Source of the DNA: Scatosoma sp045614565
GTDB taxonomy: Bacteria > Bacillota > Clostridia > Christensenellales > Borkfalkiaceae
Reading direction: 5' to 3'
Assembly (NCBI GenBank): GCA_045614565.1
Contig: JAZLDG010000105.1
Span: 1-64,000 of the forward strand
DNA: 64,000 bases
Part shown: piece after piece, positions 50,513 through 59,556 of the stretch
Layout of the letters: the number at the start of each line of letters is the position of its first letter
Numbering within the stretch: position 1 is the first letter of the stretch
Translations under genes and position numbers: made by a program
The notes under the pieces: model-generated
Told to the model about the DNA's origin: nothing
The model's input: only the letters and a program-made list of their open reading frames with translations
Databases searched by the model: none

Positions 50513-52609
50513 ATGAAACTTGTGTCTGATTATTTCGGTTGTATGGTCTTTAACGACGCCGTAATGAAAGAACGGCTTTCCGAAGACGTATACAATACCT
50601 TGAAACGGACGATGGAACACGGCAGAAGCTTAAACTTATCCGTAGCCAACGCCGTTGCCGCCGCCATGAAAGACTGGGCGGTGGAGCTTGGCGCGACGCA
50701 TTACACGCATTGGTTCCAGCCGATGACGGGTATTACCGCCGAAAAACACGACAGCTTTATCTCCCCCGCAGGCGGCGGTAAAGTGATTATGGAATTTTCA
50801 GGTAAGGAGCTTGTCCGCGGCGAAACGGACGCTTCTTCCTTCCCGTCGGGCGGGTTGCGCGCGACCTTTGAAGCCCGCGGCTATACCGCTTGGGACGCGA
50901 CTTCCTACGCCTTTATCAAAGACGGCGTGCTTTGTATTCCCACGGCGTTTTGCTCGTACGGCGGGGAAGCGTTGGACAAGAAAACTCCCCTGCTCCGTTC
51001 AATGGAAGCACTCAACCGCCAAGCAATGCGCGTGTTGAAGCTGTTTGGAAACGAAGAAGTCACTTCCGTCAAAACGACGGTCGGACCTGAACAGGAATAT
51101 TTCCTTGTGGATAAAGAGCTTTTCCGCAAGCGTAAGGATCTCACCTATACGGGACGTACGCTCTTCGGGGCGAAACCGCCCAAGGGTCAAGAAGTCGAAG
51201 GGCATTATTACGGCGTTATCAAGCCGCGCGTGCAAGCGTTTATGAAGGATTTGGACGAAGAGCTTTGGAAACTCGGCGTTTTGGCAAAGACCGAGCATAA
51301 CGAAGCCGCGCCTGCCCAGCACGAGCTTGCGCCTATCTTCGCCACGACGAATATTGCCGCCGATCATAACCAGCTCACGATGGAAATTATGCAAAAGATC
51401 GCCAAAAAGCACGATTTCGTTTGTCTTTTGCACGAAAAACCCTTTGAAGGCGTGAACGGGAGCGGTAAGCATAACAACTGGTCGATTTCGACGAGCACGG
51501 GCGTAAATCTCTTTGAACCTGGTGAAACGCCTTACGAAAACGCGCAATTTTTACTCTTCCTTTGTGCAGTTATCAAAGCGGTAGACGAATATCAGGAACT
51601 TTTGCGTATCTCCGTGGCTTCCGCAGGTAACGATCACCGTTTGGGCGCGCACGAAGCTCCCCCCGCCGTCGTATCCATTTTCCTTGGCGACGAATTGACG
51701 GGCGTTTTGGAAGCGATTGAAAAGGACGAAGCGTACGGTGCGAAAGAAAAGGAATTGATGCGTGTCGGCGTACATACCCTGCCCAAATTCCCCAAGGACA
51801 CGACGGATAGAAACCGTACTTCCCCCTTTGCGTTCACGGGGAATAAGTTTGAATTCCGTATGCTCGGCTCGTCCGCGTCCATTTCCGAAGCAAACACCGT
51901 CATCAACACCGCCGTAGCGGAAATCTTGAAACGGTTTGCCGACGAGCTTGAAAACACCGAAGACTTTGAAAAATCCTTACACGATTTAATCAAGCGCGTA
52001 TTCACCGCGCATAAACGCATTATTTTCAACGGCAACGGGTACGACGATAAATGGTTACAGGAAGCCAAAAAACGCGGACTTTGTAATCTTCCCACCACCC
52101 CCGACGCGCTCGCGCGGTATCTTGATAAAAAGAATATCGAGCTGTTCACGGCGCATAAGGTGTACACGGAAAAGGAAATGCAGTCGCGTTTGGAAATTTT
52201 CTTGGAAGACTATTGTAGTATCGTAGCAATCGAAGCGCGGACGATGCTTGAAATGGCGAAAAAGGATATTTTGCCTGCCGTAAGCGAATACTTACAAACG
52301 GTGAGCAACACCTTGCTTTCTAAAAAAGCGGTGGGTTTGAATTTGGATTGCAACTACGAAGAAGATATTTTGCAAAAGCTTTCTACGCTTCTTTCCAAAG
52401 CCTACGCCGAAGTGAAAACGCTTGAAGCGGGATTGAAAAAGTCCGAGCTTTTGACGGACGTTGCAACGCTTGCGGCGTTCTGTAAAGAAAGCTTACTTTC
52501 TACGATGGAAAAATTACGCGCGTACGCAGACGAAATGGAGTCGTTGGTATGCGCCGATTACTGGCCTTTCCCGACCTACGGCGAATTGTTGTTCGGCGTA
52601 AGCGAATAA
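50513..52609 (+). CDS. glnN: Type III glutamine synthetase
   Basis: Makes Gln from Glu, ammonia and ATP. The 698-aa length and sequence are of the GSIII (GlnN) type. THWFQPMTGITAEKHDSF, SGKELVRGETDASSFPSGGLR, TVGPEQEYFL, the NHNQ-like AADHNQLTMEIM and the ATP-binding RLGAHEAPPA-type stretch are present. GAGAGGAACG lies before the ATG. It is followed 10 bp later by nadE. Control by the leader terminator is likely but the sensor is unknown. Confidence 0.95.
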   Translation: MKLVSDYFGCMVFNDAVMKERLSEDVYNTLKRTMEHGRSLNLSVANAVAAAMKDWAVELGATHYTHWFQPMTGITAEKHDSFISPAGGGKVIMEFSGKELVRGETDASSFPSGGLRATFEARGYTAWDATSYAFIKDGVLCIPTAFCSYGGEALDKKTPLLRSMEALNRQAMRVLKLFGNEEVTSVKTTVGPEQEYFLVDKELFRKRKDLTYTGRTLFGAKPPKGQEVEGHYYGVIKPRVQAFMKDLDEELWKLGVLAKTEHNEAAPAQHELAPIFATTNIAADHNQLTMEIMQKIAKKHDFVCLLHEKPFEGVNGSGKHNNWSISTSTGVNLFEPGETPYENAQFLLFLCAVIKAVDEYQELLRISVASAGNDHRLGAHEAPPAVVSIFLGDELTGVLEAIEKDEAYGAKEKELMRVGVHTLPKFPKDTTDRNRTSPFAFTGNKFEFRMLGSSASISEANTVINTAVAEILKRFADELENTEDFEKSLHDLIKRVFTAHKRIIFNGNGYDDKWLQEAKKRGLCNLPTTPDALARYLDKKNIELFTAHKVYTEKEMQSRLEIFLEDYCSIVAIEARTMLEMAKKDILPAVSEYLQTVSNTLLSKKAVGLNLDCNYEEDILQKLSTLLSKAYAEVKTLEAGLKKSELLTDVATLAAFCKESLLSTMEKLRAYADEMESLVCADYWPFPTYGELLFGVSE

Positions 52610-52619
52610 GGAGAATACT

Positions 52620-53354
52620 ATGTTCGACGCAAAAAAAACAGCCGCGAACGTCGTGGCGTGGATTCAAGAATGGTTTGAAAATAACGGTAAGGGCTGTAAC
52701 GCCGTTATCGGAATTTCGGGCGGCAAGGATTCGAGCGTGGTTGCCGCGCTTTGCGTAGAAGCCCTCGGCAAGCAGCGCGTCATCGGCGTTTTGATGCCTA
52801 ACGGCGAGCAAAGCGATATCGATTGCGCCCAAGCGCTCGTCAAGCATTTGGGAATTGAAAATTATACCTGCAATATCCGCAAAAGCGTAGACGGCGTTTT
52901 GGAAAGTATGGAAAAAGCGGGTGTGGAAATCAGCCGTCAAACGCGCGTGAATTTACCACCGCGTATCCGTATGGCAACCTTGTACGCCATTTCGCAATCG
53001 AAAAACGGTCGCGTTGCCAACACTTGCAATCTTTCCGAAGACTGGGTAGGCTATTCCACCCGTTACGGCGACGCCGCAGGCGATTTTTCCCCGCTTGGGA
53101 AACTGACCGTGCAAGAAGTTAAAGCAATCGGAACGGAGCTGGGACTGCCCGCGTTTTTGGTCGATAAAGTACCGTCCGACGGATTGAGCGGAAAGACGGA
53201 CGAAGATAATCTCGGCTTCACCTACGCAGTTCTCGATAAATATATCCGCGAAGGTGTGTGTGACGACGAAAGCGTAAAAGCGAAAATCGACCGACTGCAC
53301 AAAATGAACGAGTTTAAGCTCAAACCCATTCCCTGTTTTGAATATCAAGCATAA
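52620..53354 (+). CDS. nadE: NAD+ synthetase, ammonia-dependent type
   Basis: A 244-aa ATP-pyrophosphatase-type enzyme that amidates deamido-NAD. The P loop is GISGGKDSSVVAAL, followed by MPNGEQSDID, NTCNLSEDWVGYSTRYGD and KVPSDGLSGKTDEDNLGF. No glutaminase domain is attached, so it uses free ammonia. Placement after glutamine synthetase links it to nitrogen supply. AAGGAGAAT precedes the start. Confidence 0.94.
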   Translation: MFDAKKTAANVVAWIQEWFENNGKGCNAVIGISGGKDSSVVAALCVEALGKQRVIGVLMPNGEQSDIDCAQALVKHLGIENYTCNIRKSVDGVLESMEKAGVEISRQTRVNLPPRIRMATLYAISQSKNGRVANTCNLSEDWVGYSTRYGDAAGDFSPLGKLTVQEVKAIGTELGLPAFLVDKVPSDGLSGKTDEDNLGFTYAVLDKYIREGVCDDESVKAKIDRLHKMNEFKLKPIPCFEYQA

Positions 53355-53388
53355 AAAAACGTTTCCCGAAATCGGGAAACGTTTTTTT
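53353..53388. terminator. Bidirectional terminator between nadE and fakA
   Basis: AAACGTTTCCCGA/TCGGGAAACGTTT with A and T runs on either side, so it serves both convergent genes. Confidence 0.9.
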
Positions 53389-55054
53389 ATTCTTCTACGA
53401 TGACGAGCAAATCGTAAACTTCTTGCCCGCCATAAATTTCATAGGCTTCGGTATCGGGATATTCCTTTTGCATCAAATCCTGCACCGCCGCTTTTTCTTC
53501 GTCGGTCACCGTTTTGCCGTAAACGATAATCGCGTAATCTTTATCCTTGACGTTCAGCTTCTCCAAAAGCGCGGTAAGCGCGGCAAGCTTGGTTTTTTGA
53601 CAGGTCAGCATTGTATGGTCGGTAAAGCCCATATATCCGTCTTTTTCGACTTCCACACCGTTCACGCTCGTCGTGCGGACGGCTTTCGCAATCATACCCG
53701 TCGTCGTGTTTTGCATACTTTCCCAAAGCATTGACGCGATCCCATCGGGGTCGTCTAAACCGTAATCCAACATAGAAAGTGCGGAATAGCCTTGCCCGAT
53801 ATTCTTGCTTTCCACCACGCGCACGTCCGCTTTTTCGTACATTTTCGCCGCTTGCTTCGCCGCAAGCACGACGTTGCCGTTGTTGGGTAACACGAAAATA
53901 TACTCGGCGTTCACTTCTTCAAAGGCGTGGATAAAATCATCTGCGGACGGGTTATTCGTCTGCCCGCCTGCAATTACGTAATCCGCGCCCATATCCAAAA
54001 AGGTTTGTTTCAACCCGTCGCCCGTCGCCACCGTTACGGTTGCGTATTTGCGACGCTCACTCTTTTGCGGTTGCGCGGCTATATCCGCGGACTCGTCGTG
54101 CTGTAAGGTCATATTTTCAATTTTAACCGTTAAAAATTCGCCGAATTTTTGGCAATGCTCTAATACCTGCCACGGGGTAAGCGTATGCACGTGAACCTTG
54201 ACGATCGTACCCGTTTGGAATGCAACGATGGAATCCCCCACCGTTTCTAAAAACGCGATCAAATCCCCGACCGAGAAATTTGCTATATCCGTTTTCGCGT
54301 GTTGGAGCTGCAACAAAAGCTCGGTACAATACCCGAACTCCATCACCGAATTTTCGTTGAATTTGGAAAAATCGAGAGTTTTTTGCGAAGAAGCGGACGA
54401 AACGGAAATCTCTTCTAAAAGCTCCGCGCCGCCGAGTGCTTTGCAAAAGCCTTCGGTAATATACACAAGCCCCGCACCCCCGCTGTCAATGACGCCCGAT
54501 TCTTTGAGTACGGCGAGAAGATCGGGGGTTTTTTGCAAGGATTTTTTCATTTCCGTAAGGTAACCCGCAAAAAATTCTTCCACCGTCATTTCGTCGTGAA
54601 GCTTTACGCAAATATTTTCCACCGCTTCGCGCGCCACGGTCAAAATCGTACCTTCGACGGGGTGTGCGACCGCGTTATACGCGCATTTCACGCCCGTTTT
54701 TAAGGCGTTGCTAAACTGCAACAGGTCGGCGTAATCCAAGCCAGCCAAGCCTTCGGAAAGTCCGTAAAAAAGCTGAGATAAAATAACGCCCGAATTCCCC
54801 CTTGCACTAAGCAACATACCCTGCGCCATTGCGTAAGCTTTGTCGCAAAGCGCGAAACATTCGTCCTTTTTCAAGCGTTCAAAACCGCCTTGCAACGTTA
54901 AAAACATATTTTCGCCCGTATCGCCGTCGGGAACGGGAAATACGTTCAAATCGTTTACTTCTTGCAAATTCGCTTGCAAATTCGCAACGCCACCGAAAAT
55001 CATTTTTTCAAACGCCGCGCCGTCTATCATTTTTCTTTCGTCGATAAAAGACAA
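53387..55054 (-). CDS. fakA: Fatty-acid kinase subunit FakA (DAK2 domain)
   Basis: A 555-aa kinase phosphorylating fatty acids bound to DegV/FakB proteins. The N-terminal DhaL/DAK2 domain reads LNVFPVPDGDTGENMFLTLQGG and SARGNSGVILSQLFYGL, and GTILTVARE follows. The middle domain has MEFGYCTELLLQL. The C-terminal DegV-like part includes FVLPNNGNVVLAA. The FakB-type partner is at 29132-29977. The gene is alone here. Confidence 0.94.
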   Translation of the reverse strand: MSFIDERKMIDGAAFEKMIFGGVANLQANLQEVNDLNVFPVPDGDTGENMFLTLQGGFERLKKDECFALCDKAYAMAQGMLLSARGNSGVILSQLFYGLSEGLAGLDYADLLQFSNALKTGVKCAYNAVAHPVEGTILTVAREAVENICVKLHDEMTVEEFFAGYLTEMKKSLQKTPDLLAVLKESGVIDSGGAGLVYITEGFCKALGGAELLEEISVSSASSQKTLDFSKFNENSVMEFGYCTELLLQLQHAKTDIANFSVGDLIAFLETVGDSIVAFQTGTIVKVHVHTLTPWQVLEHCQKFGEFLTVKIENMTLQHDESADIAAQPQKSERRKYATVTVATGDGLKQTFLDMGADYVIAGGQTNNPSADDFIHAFEEVNAEYIFVLPNNGNVVLAAKQAAKMYEKADVRVVESKNIGQGYSALSMLDYGLDDPDGIASMLWESMQNTTTGMIAKAVRTTSVNGVEVEKDGYMGFTDHTMLTCQKTKLAALTALLEKLNVKDKDYAIIVYGKTVTDEEKAAVQDLMQKEYPDTEAYEIYGGQEVYDLLVIVEE

Positions 55055-55162
55055 AACAGTATCTCCTTATGATTTACTATGAAAAGCGACCTTCAATCGG
55101 AAGTCCATTTAATATTGTAACATATTTTTATGACTTTTGCAAGTGTTTTATCACAATAAAAA

Positions 55163-55180
55163 AAGCCGATTTTTTCGGCA
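55163..55180 (-). terminator. Terminator of the ZIP gene
   Basis: GCCGA/TCGGC hairpin with a T tract on the minus strand, just downstream of 55193. Confidence 0.75.
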
Positions 55181-55192
55181 ATTTTTATCTTA

Positions 55193-55945
55193 TTAACCAA
55201 GTAACACGTCCATAACGAGCATTAAACAAAAACCAACGAGTAAAGCGTAGGTCGCGCCCCGCTCCCCGCCGTGCGCGTGCGTTTCGGGGATCATTTCGTC
55301 GCTGATTACGTACAACATCGTTCCGCCCGCAAATGCTAACGCAAAAGGCAAAATCACCGAAGCGATACTTACGGCAAAATAACCGAGTAGCGTACCCACG
55401 ACTTCGACGAAACCCGTAATAAGCGCGCATACGAGCGTTTTTTTCTTGCTCACGCCCGCCGCGAGCATCGGTCCTATAATGACCATTCCTTCGGGAATAT
55501 TTTGTAAGGCGATACCGCCCGCAATGATCAACGCTTGCGCCGTGTTCCCCGTACCGAAGCCCACGCCCGCCGCGATCCCTTCGGGCAAATTGTGGATAGC
55601 GATCGCCATTACGAACAATAAAACCTTGTTCAAATTCGCGTTATTATGCGATTCCGTGTCCGCGCCCATAAGCTTATGCAAGTGCGGCACGAGCTTGTCC
55701 ACGAAATTCAAGCACACCGCGCCCGCGAATATGCCGATAACGGTCACGAGCAAACCCCAGTCCCCGCCGTAATCCAGCGCAGGCAAAACAAGCCCGAATA
55801 CCGCTGCCGCAAGCATTACGCCCGCCGCAAACGAGAGTACGATATCGGCAAATTTATGCGTTACGTTCTTAAAAATAAAACCGATCACCGCGCCGATCAC
55901 AGTCGCGCCGCCAACGCCGAGCGCGGTCAATAATACCGTTTCCAT
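55193..55945 (-). CDS. ZIP family metal transporter
   Basis: A 250-aa membrane protein with eight helices that probably imports zinc or related divalent metals. Metal-site helices read AIHNLPEGIAAGVGFG (TM4) and GIALQNIPEGMVI (TM5), the ZIP signature. GVILAAGV-like and AGGTMLYVISDEMIPE follow. No regulator is next to it. It is the last core gene before the second mobile element. Confidence 0.93.
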   Translation of the reverse strand: METVLLTALGVGGATVIGAVIGFIFKNVTHKFADIVLSFAAGVMLAAAVFGLVLPALDYGGDWGLLVTVIGIFAGAVCLNFVDKLVPHLHKLMGADTESHNNANLNKVLLFVMAIAIHNLPEGIAAGVGFGTGNTAQALIIAGGIALQNIPEGMVIIGPMLAAGVSKKKTLVCALITGFVEVVGTLLGYFAVSIASVILPFALAFAGGTMLYVISDEMIPETHAHGGERGATYALLVGFCLMLVMDVLLG

Positions 55946-56043
55946 ACCAATCTCCTTTGACTATATTATACGTCTTTTTATTAAGCTTGTCAAGCGTCGT
56001 AAAAGCGAAATTACATACCAAGCCTTCGGCTTAGATAAAAAAG

Positions 56044-56079
56044 CCTAAAACGAATTATTCGTTTTAGGTCTTTTTTTTT
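56044..56079 (+). terminator. Terminator overlapping the end of the second recombinase gene
   Basis: CCTAAAACGAA/TTCGTTTTAGG followed by nine T (56071-56079). The T run encodes Lys codons at the recombinase C terminus on the minus strand. Confidence 0.7.
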
Positions 56080-57542
56080 GGTGGAGCGTGTCCATTCAAA
56101 TCCGAACCAACGGACGAACTTTCGTACTCTGACAAGAGCACCGTTTTCGTTCCGTCTTTATAGTTAAAAGTAAATGTTATTTTGTCGTCGTAAAGATAGA
56201 TTGCGTTTATAAAATTATCAATCAAGCACTTTTTATCTTCTATCTCCTTAATATCCAGTTTTCTAAATCGCTCTATCCCAAAACGTATTTGTTCTCGCGT
56301 TAAAAGCGGTCTTTCGATTTGCTCTTCCAAAATAGCCACTTCCAATTCGCTCTTTTGCGTTTCCAACTCAGCCAACCTATCACGCGTAGAATCAAAGATA
56401 ACCCCTTGCTCTATCGCTTGAATAATATTTGCAATCTTTTTTAATACGCCCGACATTTGCGCTTTTAATTGCGGCAGACGGGGATTTGTTGCCGTTTGCA
56501 AATTAAACAGTTCCTCGACAAGATACTCTATGATTTTCTCATCGTTTACAATTTCAAACGCTTTTTCCACCGCTAAGTTTTCTATCCATTCTTTTTGCAC
56601 AGTCTTTTTATTGCATAAATGTTTTTTCGCTTTTACGCATTTATAGTACCGATGCACTACGCCCGTCCTACTCGTACCAGATTCACCTACCATATACGCA
56701 CCACATTTACCGCAAAATAGCTTTGTCGTGAGTAAATAATCATCTTCCGCTTTGTGGCGGGCAGGTGCGTGTTTATTCAATTTTAAGCGCTGTTGAACTC
56801 TCTCAAATAAATTTTTGCCTATAATTGCTGGCGTAGCATCGGCAATCACAATATCCGCGTATTTATAATCACCTATGTACCTACGGTTTGAAAGCATATA
56901 TTGAACGATATTATAAGAAAATTTATTTCCGTATTTGGTTTTTAATCCTTTGGAATTCAAATACTGTACAATCTCTTTAATCGTTTTCCCTTCCGCATAC
57001 ATTGTAAACACTTCTACCACAATGGGTGCAGCTTTTTCATCTATTGACAGCTTTTGATTCTCATCAACATAATACCCGTAAGGATTTTGCCCTCCATTCA
57101 CTTTTCCTTTTAATGCATTTTCAGTTAACCCACGTTTAATTTTTACGGAAAGCTCTGCGGAATAATATTCCGCCATACCTTCCAACATAGATTCTAAGAT
57201 TATCCCTTCCGGACCTTCGCTTATATTTTCTTTTGCGGAAATCACCTTAACACCGTTTTTCTTTAAAATATGCTTATAATGTGCCGAGTCATATCTATCT
57301 CGCGAAAATCTATCTAATTTCCATACGAGAACAACATCGAAACAGCCTTTTGCACTATCCTTTATCATACGCCGAAATTCGGGACGGTTATCCGTTCTTG
57401 CCGACAACGCTCTGTCTATGTAATTCCCAACAACCGTTATCCCCGTTCTTTCCGCGTAATCCATGCATTCCCGAAGCTGGCCTTCTATACTCGCTTCATT
57501 TTGTTTATCCGAAGAAAACCTCGCATAAATTACTGCGTTCAT
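56064..57542 (-). CDS. Large serine recombinase (element 2)
   Basis: A 492-aa recombinase. The resolvase domain begins MNAVIYARFSSDKQNEASIEGQL, with LDRFSRDRYDSAHYKH. A recombinase domain (NPYGYYVDE), zinc ribbon (FCGKCGAYM ... CVKAKKHLC) and a C-terminal coiled coil follow. It is clearly paralogous to the product at 5966 over its whole length. The ATG overlaps the stop of the 62-aa gene (ATGA). It is presumably the integrase of element 2. Confidence 0.95.
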   Translation of the reverse strand: MNAVIYARFSSDKQNEASIEGQLRECMDYAERTGITVVGNYIDRALSARTDNRPEFRRMIKDSAKGCFDVVLVWKLDRFSRDRYDSAHYKHILKKNGVKVISAKENISEGPEGIILESMLEGMAEYYSAELSVKIKRGLTENALKGKVNGGQNPYGYYVDENQKLSIDEKAAPIVVEVFTMYAEGKTIKEIVQYLNSKGLKTKYGNKFSYNIVQYMLSNRRYIGDYKYADIVIADATPAIIGKNLFERVQQRLKLNKHAPARHKAEDDYLLTTKLFCGKCGAYMVGESGTSRTGVVHRYYKCVKAKKHLCNKKTVQKEWIENLAVEKAFEIVNDEKIIEYLVEELFNLQTATNPRLPQLKAQMSGVLKKIANIIQAIEQGVIFDSTRDRLAELETQKSELEVAILEEQIERPLLTREQIRFGIERFRKLDIKEIEDKKCLIDNFINAIYLYDDKITFTFNYKDGTKTVLLSEYESSSVGSDLNGHAPPKKKT

Positions 57543-57727
57543 TCTTTTCTATGTTCCTCCATCATTTTTCTTAAAATTTCTTTCAATCTTGCATTCGCCT
57601 GCGTTTTCGGGTCAAAACACAGTTCAATAAAATCTACCACTCGTTTCTCCAATTCTGCTTGCACATACCGTTTTCTATCAAGACTCTTATCTATTTCTAT
57701 TTCTTTTTCCCCCTTGCAGTTTTCCAC
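57539..57727 (-). CDS. 62-aa helical protein, operon partner of the recombinase
   Basis: GTG start at 57727 inside the end of the preceding 51-aa gene (31 bp overlap). The stop overlaps the recombinase ATG. The product is charged and helical (SLDRKRYVQAELEKRVVDFIEL ... LKEILRKMMEEH). The family is unknown. It may be a recombinase accessory protein. Confidence 0.6.
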   Translation of the reverse strand: MENCKGEKEIEIDKSLDRKRYVQAELEKRVVDFIELCFDPKTQANARLKEILRKMMEEHRKE

Positions 57728-57852
57728 TTTTCAAACTCCTTTTGAATTTGCTCGTCTTTGAACATCTCTTGGATTTTCGGCAGGAGCATACGCGCCAAAG
57801 TTTCGAGTTCAAAATCGGGAATACCCGTATTATTTTTCTGCTTTTTCGACAC
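57697..57852 (-). CDS. 51-aa element protein related to the 60-aa protein of element 1
   Basis: GTG start at 57852 with AGGAGGGG a few bases upstream. The product begins MSKKQKNNTGIPDFELETL and has LARMLLPKIQE, KWK and a KKK end, like the 60-aa product at 19287. The stop (57697-57699) lies within the next gene. It is the first gene of the recombinase operon. The role is unknown. Confidence 0.65.
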   Translation of the reverse strand: MSKKQKNNTGIPDFELETLARMLLPKIQEMFKDEQIQKEFEKWKTARGKKK

Positions 57853-58050
57853 TTAACCCCTCCTACTTCCTTTGACTTTTCCATAGGCGGGGTTCGTCTT
57901 TGCTTTTTCTAATTTCTTATATTTCAAATCTCCTTATTTTAATATTTTATAGGTAATGCAACCGTACTTTTAACGGAAAGATAAGCACGGTTGCCCTATT
58001 TTATAATTTTTCTCCTTACTAATTCCCGAAAATTACGGGTGTGTTAAGCA

Positions 58051-58275
58051 CTATATTGTGTTCCGCTGTGATTGTTCTTCTTTAAGCGTTTGGTATCCAA
58101 TTCGTATTAAATCTACCTTTGCAATACCTTTCGCTTTTAAGAACGAAGTAATTTCGTTGAACTCTTCAACGGGAAGTCGCGTATTGAATTGCTTGGTTGC
58201 CTTTTCACGCTCTTCCTTGTGCAAAAGTTCATACTTTTGTCTTGCTTTTTGTTTCGGCGTTAATTGTTTTTCCAT
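58051..58275 (-). CDS. Small ribbon-helix-helix-like protein, 74 aa
   Basis: A basic N terminus (MEKQLTPKQKARQKYE) is followed by KQFNTRLPVEEFNEITSFLKAKGIAKVDLIRIGYQTL, the strand-helix-helix pattern of Arc/CopG-type DNA-binding proteins. AAGGAG precedes the ATG. Its promoter carries a 20-bp palindrome between -35 and -10, so it probably represses itself. Its position suggests control of element genes. The 57885-58050 gap upstream of the recombinase operon shows no gene. Confidence 0.7.
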   Translation of the reverse strand: MEKQLTPKQKARQKYELLHKEEREKATKQFNTRLPVEEFNEITSFLKAKGIAKVDLIRIGYQTLKEEQSQRNTI

Positions 58276-58306
58276 TTGACTTTCTCCTTAAATTTTAATC
58301 ACGTAT

Positions 58307-58335
58307 ATTATACCGTGCTATCACGGTATTGTCAA
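58307..58335 (-). promoter_or_regulatory. Promoter with embedded palindromic operator
   Basis: TTGACA (58330-58335), 17 bp, TATAAT (58307-58312) on the minus strand. The spacer holds ATACCGTG-CTAT-CACGGTAT (58310-58329), a perfect 8-bp inverted repeat, the expected operator of the protein at 58051-58275. Confidence 0.75.
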
Positions 58336-58374
58336 GTGTTTTGTTTGAAACGTTTAAAAATTTCTTTCGGGGTA

Positions 58375-58563
58375 TTAGGGGTTGCCCCTAACGAGGAGAT
58401 TTGTAAAATCGTGTATTTGGCAAGCCAAATACGTTCCTCGCTATACACCGATAAGATATACATTATTGATATTACATTGTTATTTTTCTCCTTTGTCCTT
58501 GTGGACGTTTTGGTAAAGGCGGTATCCGCTTTACCCGTTCAATTTGCAGTCAAACTGCAAATT
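58375..58563. repeat. Cluster of four hairpins in a non-coding region
   Basis: TTAGGGG-TTG-CCCCTAA (58375-58391), GTATTTGGC-AA-GCCAAATAC (58413-58432, enclosed by CGAGGA/TCCTCG), GGTAAAG-CGG/CCG-CTTTACC (58512-58535) and AATTTGCAG-TCAAA-CTGCAAATT (58541-58563). No supported gene lies in 58336-58790. It may be an origin of transfer or a structured leader. Confidence 0.5.
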
Positions 58564-58791
58564 CTTAACCTGCTCACCATTTTGCCTACTCTCGCCCATA
58601 TTTTTCGGCTATGGACAAACCGTTTTTAGTGCATTGGACTCACCTCCTTGTTGATTTTTGTATAAGAAAATCCCACGGTTTTTACTCCGTGAGACTCCTG
58701 ATTTTTATTCAGTTATTTTCGTCCCCTCACTATATAGCGACGGGCGTTCCCTTTTTATGCGCGACTTTTGAAAAAATTTTTATTTTTCTTT

Positions 58792-59556
58792 TCAAAAACT
58801 TAAATTGTTTTTTAATTGATATAATAACACTTCTTTGTAAAACGAATCTTCTTCCATTTCAAGCCAAGCAATCGCCGACTTTTTATCCAAGTTAAATCCC
58901 TTTCCAAAATATTCAAACATTCGCTTATGCGAACCCGAAAAAGGACGCGCTGTTAAGCGCTTCACATTTTCTTCAATCGGCAATCTATAATTGATAGATG
59001 GATTCGTATTCAAAAGCGATTTTCCGTTATCAAAAATCGGTGCAGGTCGATATTCGCCGTCCACGGACATGATTACACCTAAATTATGAAAATGCCTATC
59101 TTCATTAAGCGTAATATAATCCGCTGTAAACACTCTGCTAAAATACGACGATAAATCTAATCCTATGACGTCTTTGAAAAAGTCTAGAACGTACTTCGCC
59201 GATTCCTCTATACCTTTCATCAAACGAATTGCCTCGTGCAAGCGTTGACCTGTAATATTCACGTGCATTCTATCCAACGTGACAAACGTTTCATCGGGAG
59301 TAATAAAAGTCTTACTCCTGCACGCACGCTTTCCATTGACAAGACCACGCTCATATAAAACGTATTCTTCTTTCGGCATATCGGTAAAAGTCAATAATTT
59401 GGAAACCAAATATTCAACAATATCTTCTTCCCCTTCATTGTTTGTCTTATACCAGTACCCATCCGAAAAATATTTCATCTGCGTACCATCGCTCGTTCCG
59501 TCGGTATCAACCAAATAATCATCCGTTAATCTTATATCAAAATCAAGTTTAGACAT
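58792..59556 (-). CDS. HipA-like protein kinase
   Basis: A 254-aa kinase of the HipA C-terminal/CtkA type, lacking the HipA N-terminal domain, as in HipT. The catalytic loop reads TLNEDRHFHNLGV, and the metal-binding PIFDNGKSLL corresponds to DFG. LDRMHVNITGQRLH and RPFSGSHKRM precede and follow. Such kinases phosphorylate translation factors and act as toxins. Its start overlaps the HTH gene end by 8 bp. The HTH protein is probably its antitoxin. Confidence 0.85.
   Translation of the reverse strand: MSKLDFDIRLTDDYLVDTDGTSDGTQMKYFSDGYWYKTNNEGEEDIVEYLVSKLLTFTDMPKEEYVLYERGLVNGKRACRSKTFITPDETFVTLDRMHVNITGQRLHEAIRLMKGIEESAKYVLDFFKDVIGLDLSSYFSRVFTADYITLNEDRHFHNLGVIMSVDGEYRPAPIFDNGKSLLNTNPSINYRLPIEENVKRLTARPFSGSHKRMFEYFGKGFNLDKKSAIAWLEMEEDSFYKEVLLYQLKNNLSF

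Noticed and set aside
58264..58629. 121-aa plus-strand frame
   Set aside because: It crosses the divergent promoter and the hairpin cluster, with no ribosome site. It is probably chance.
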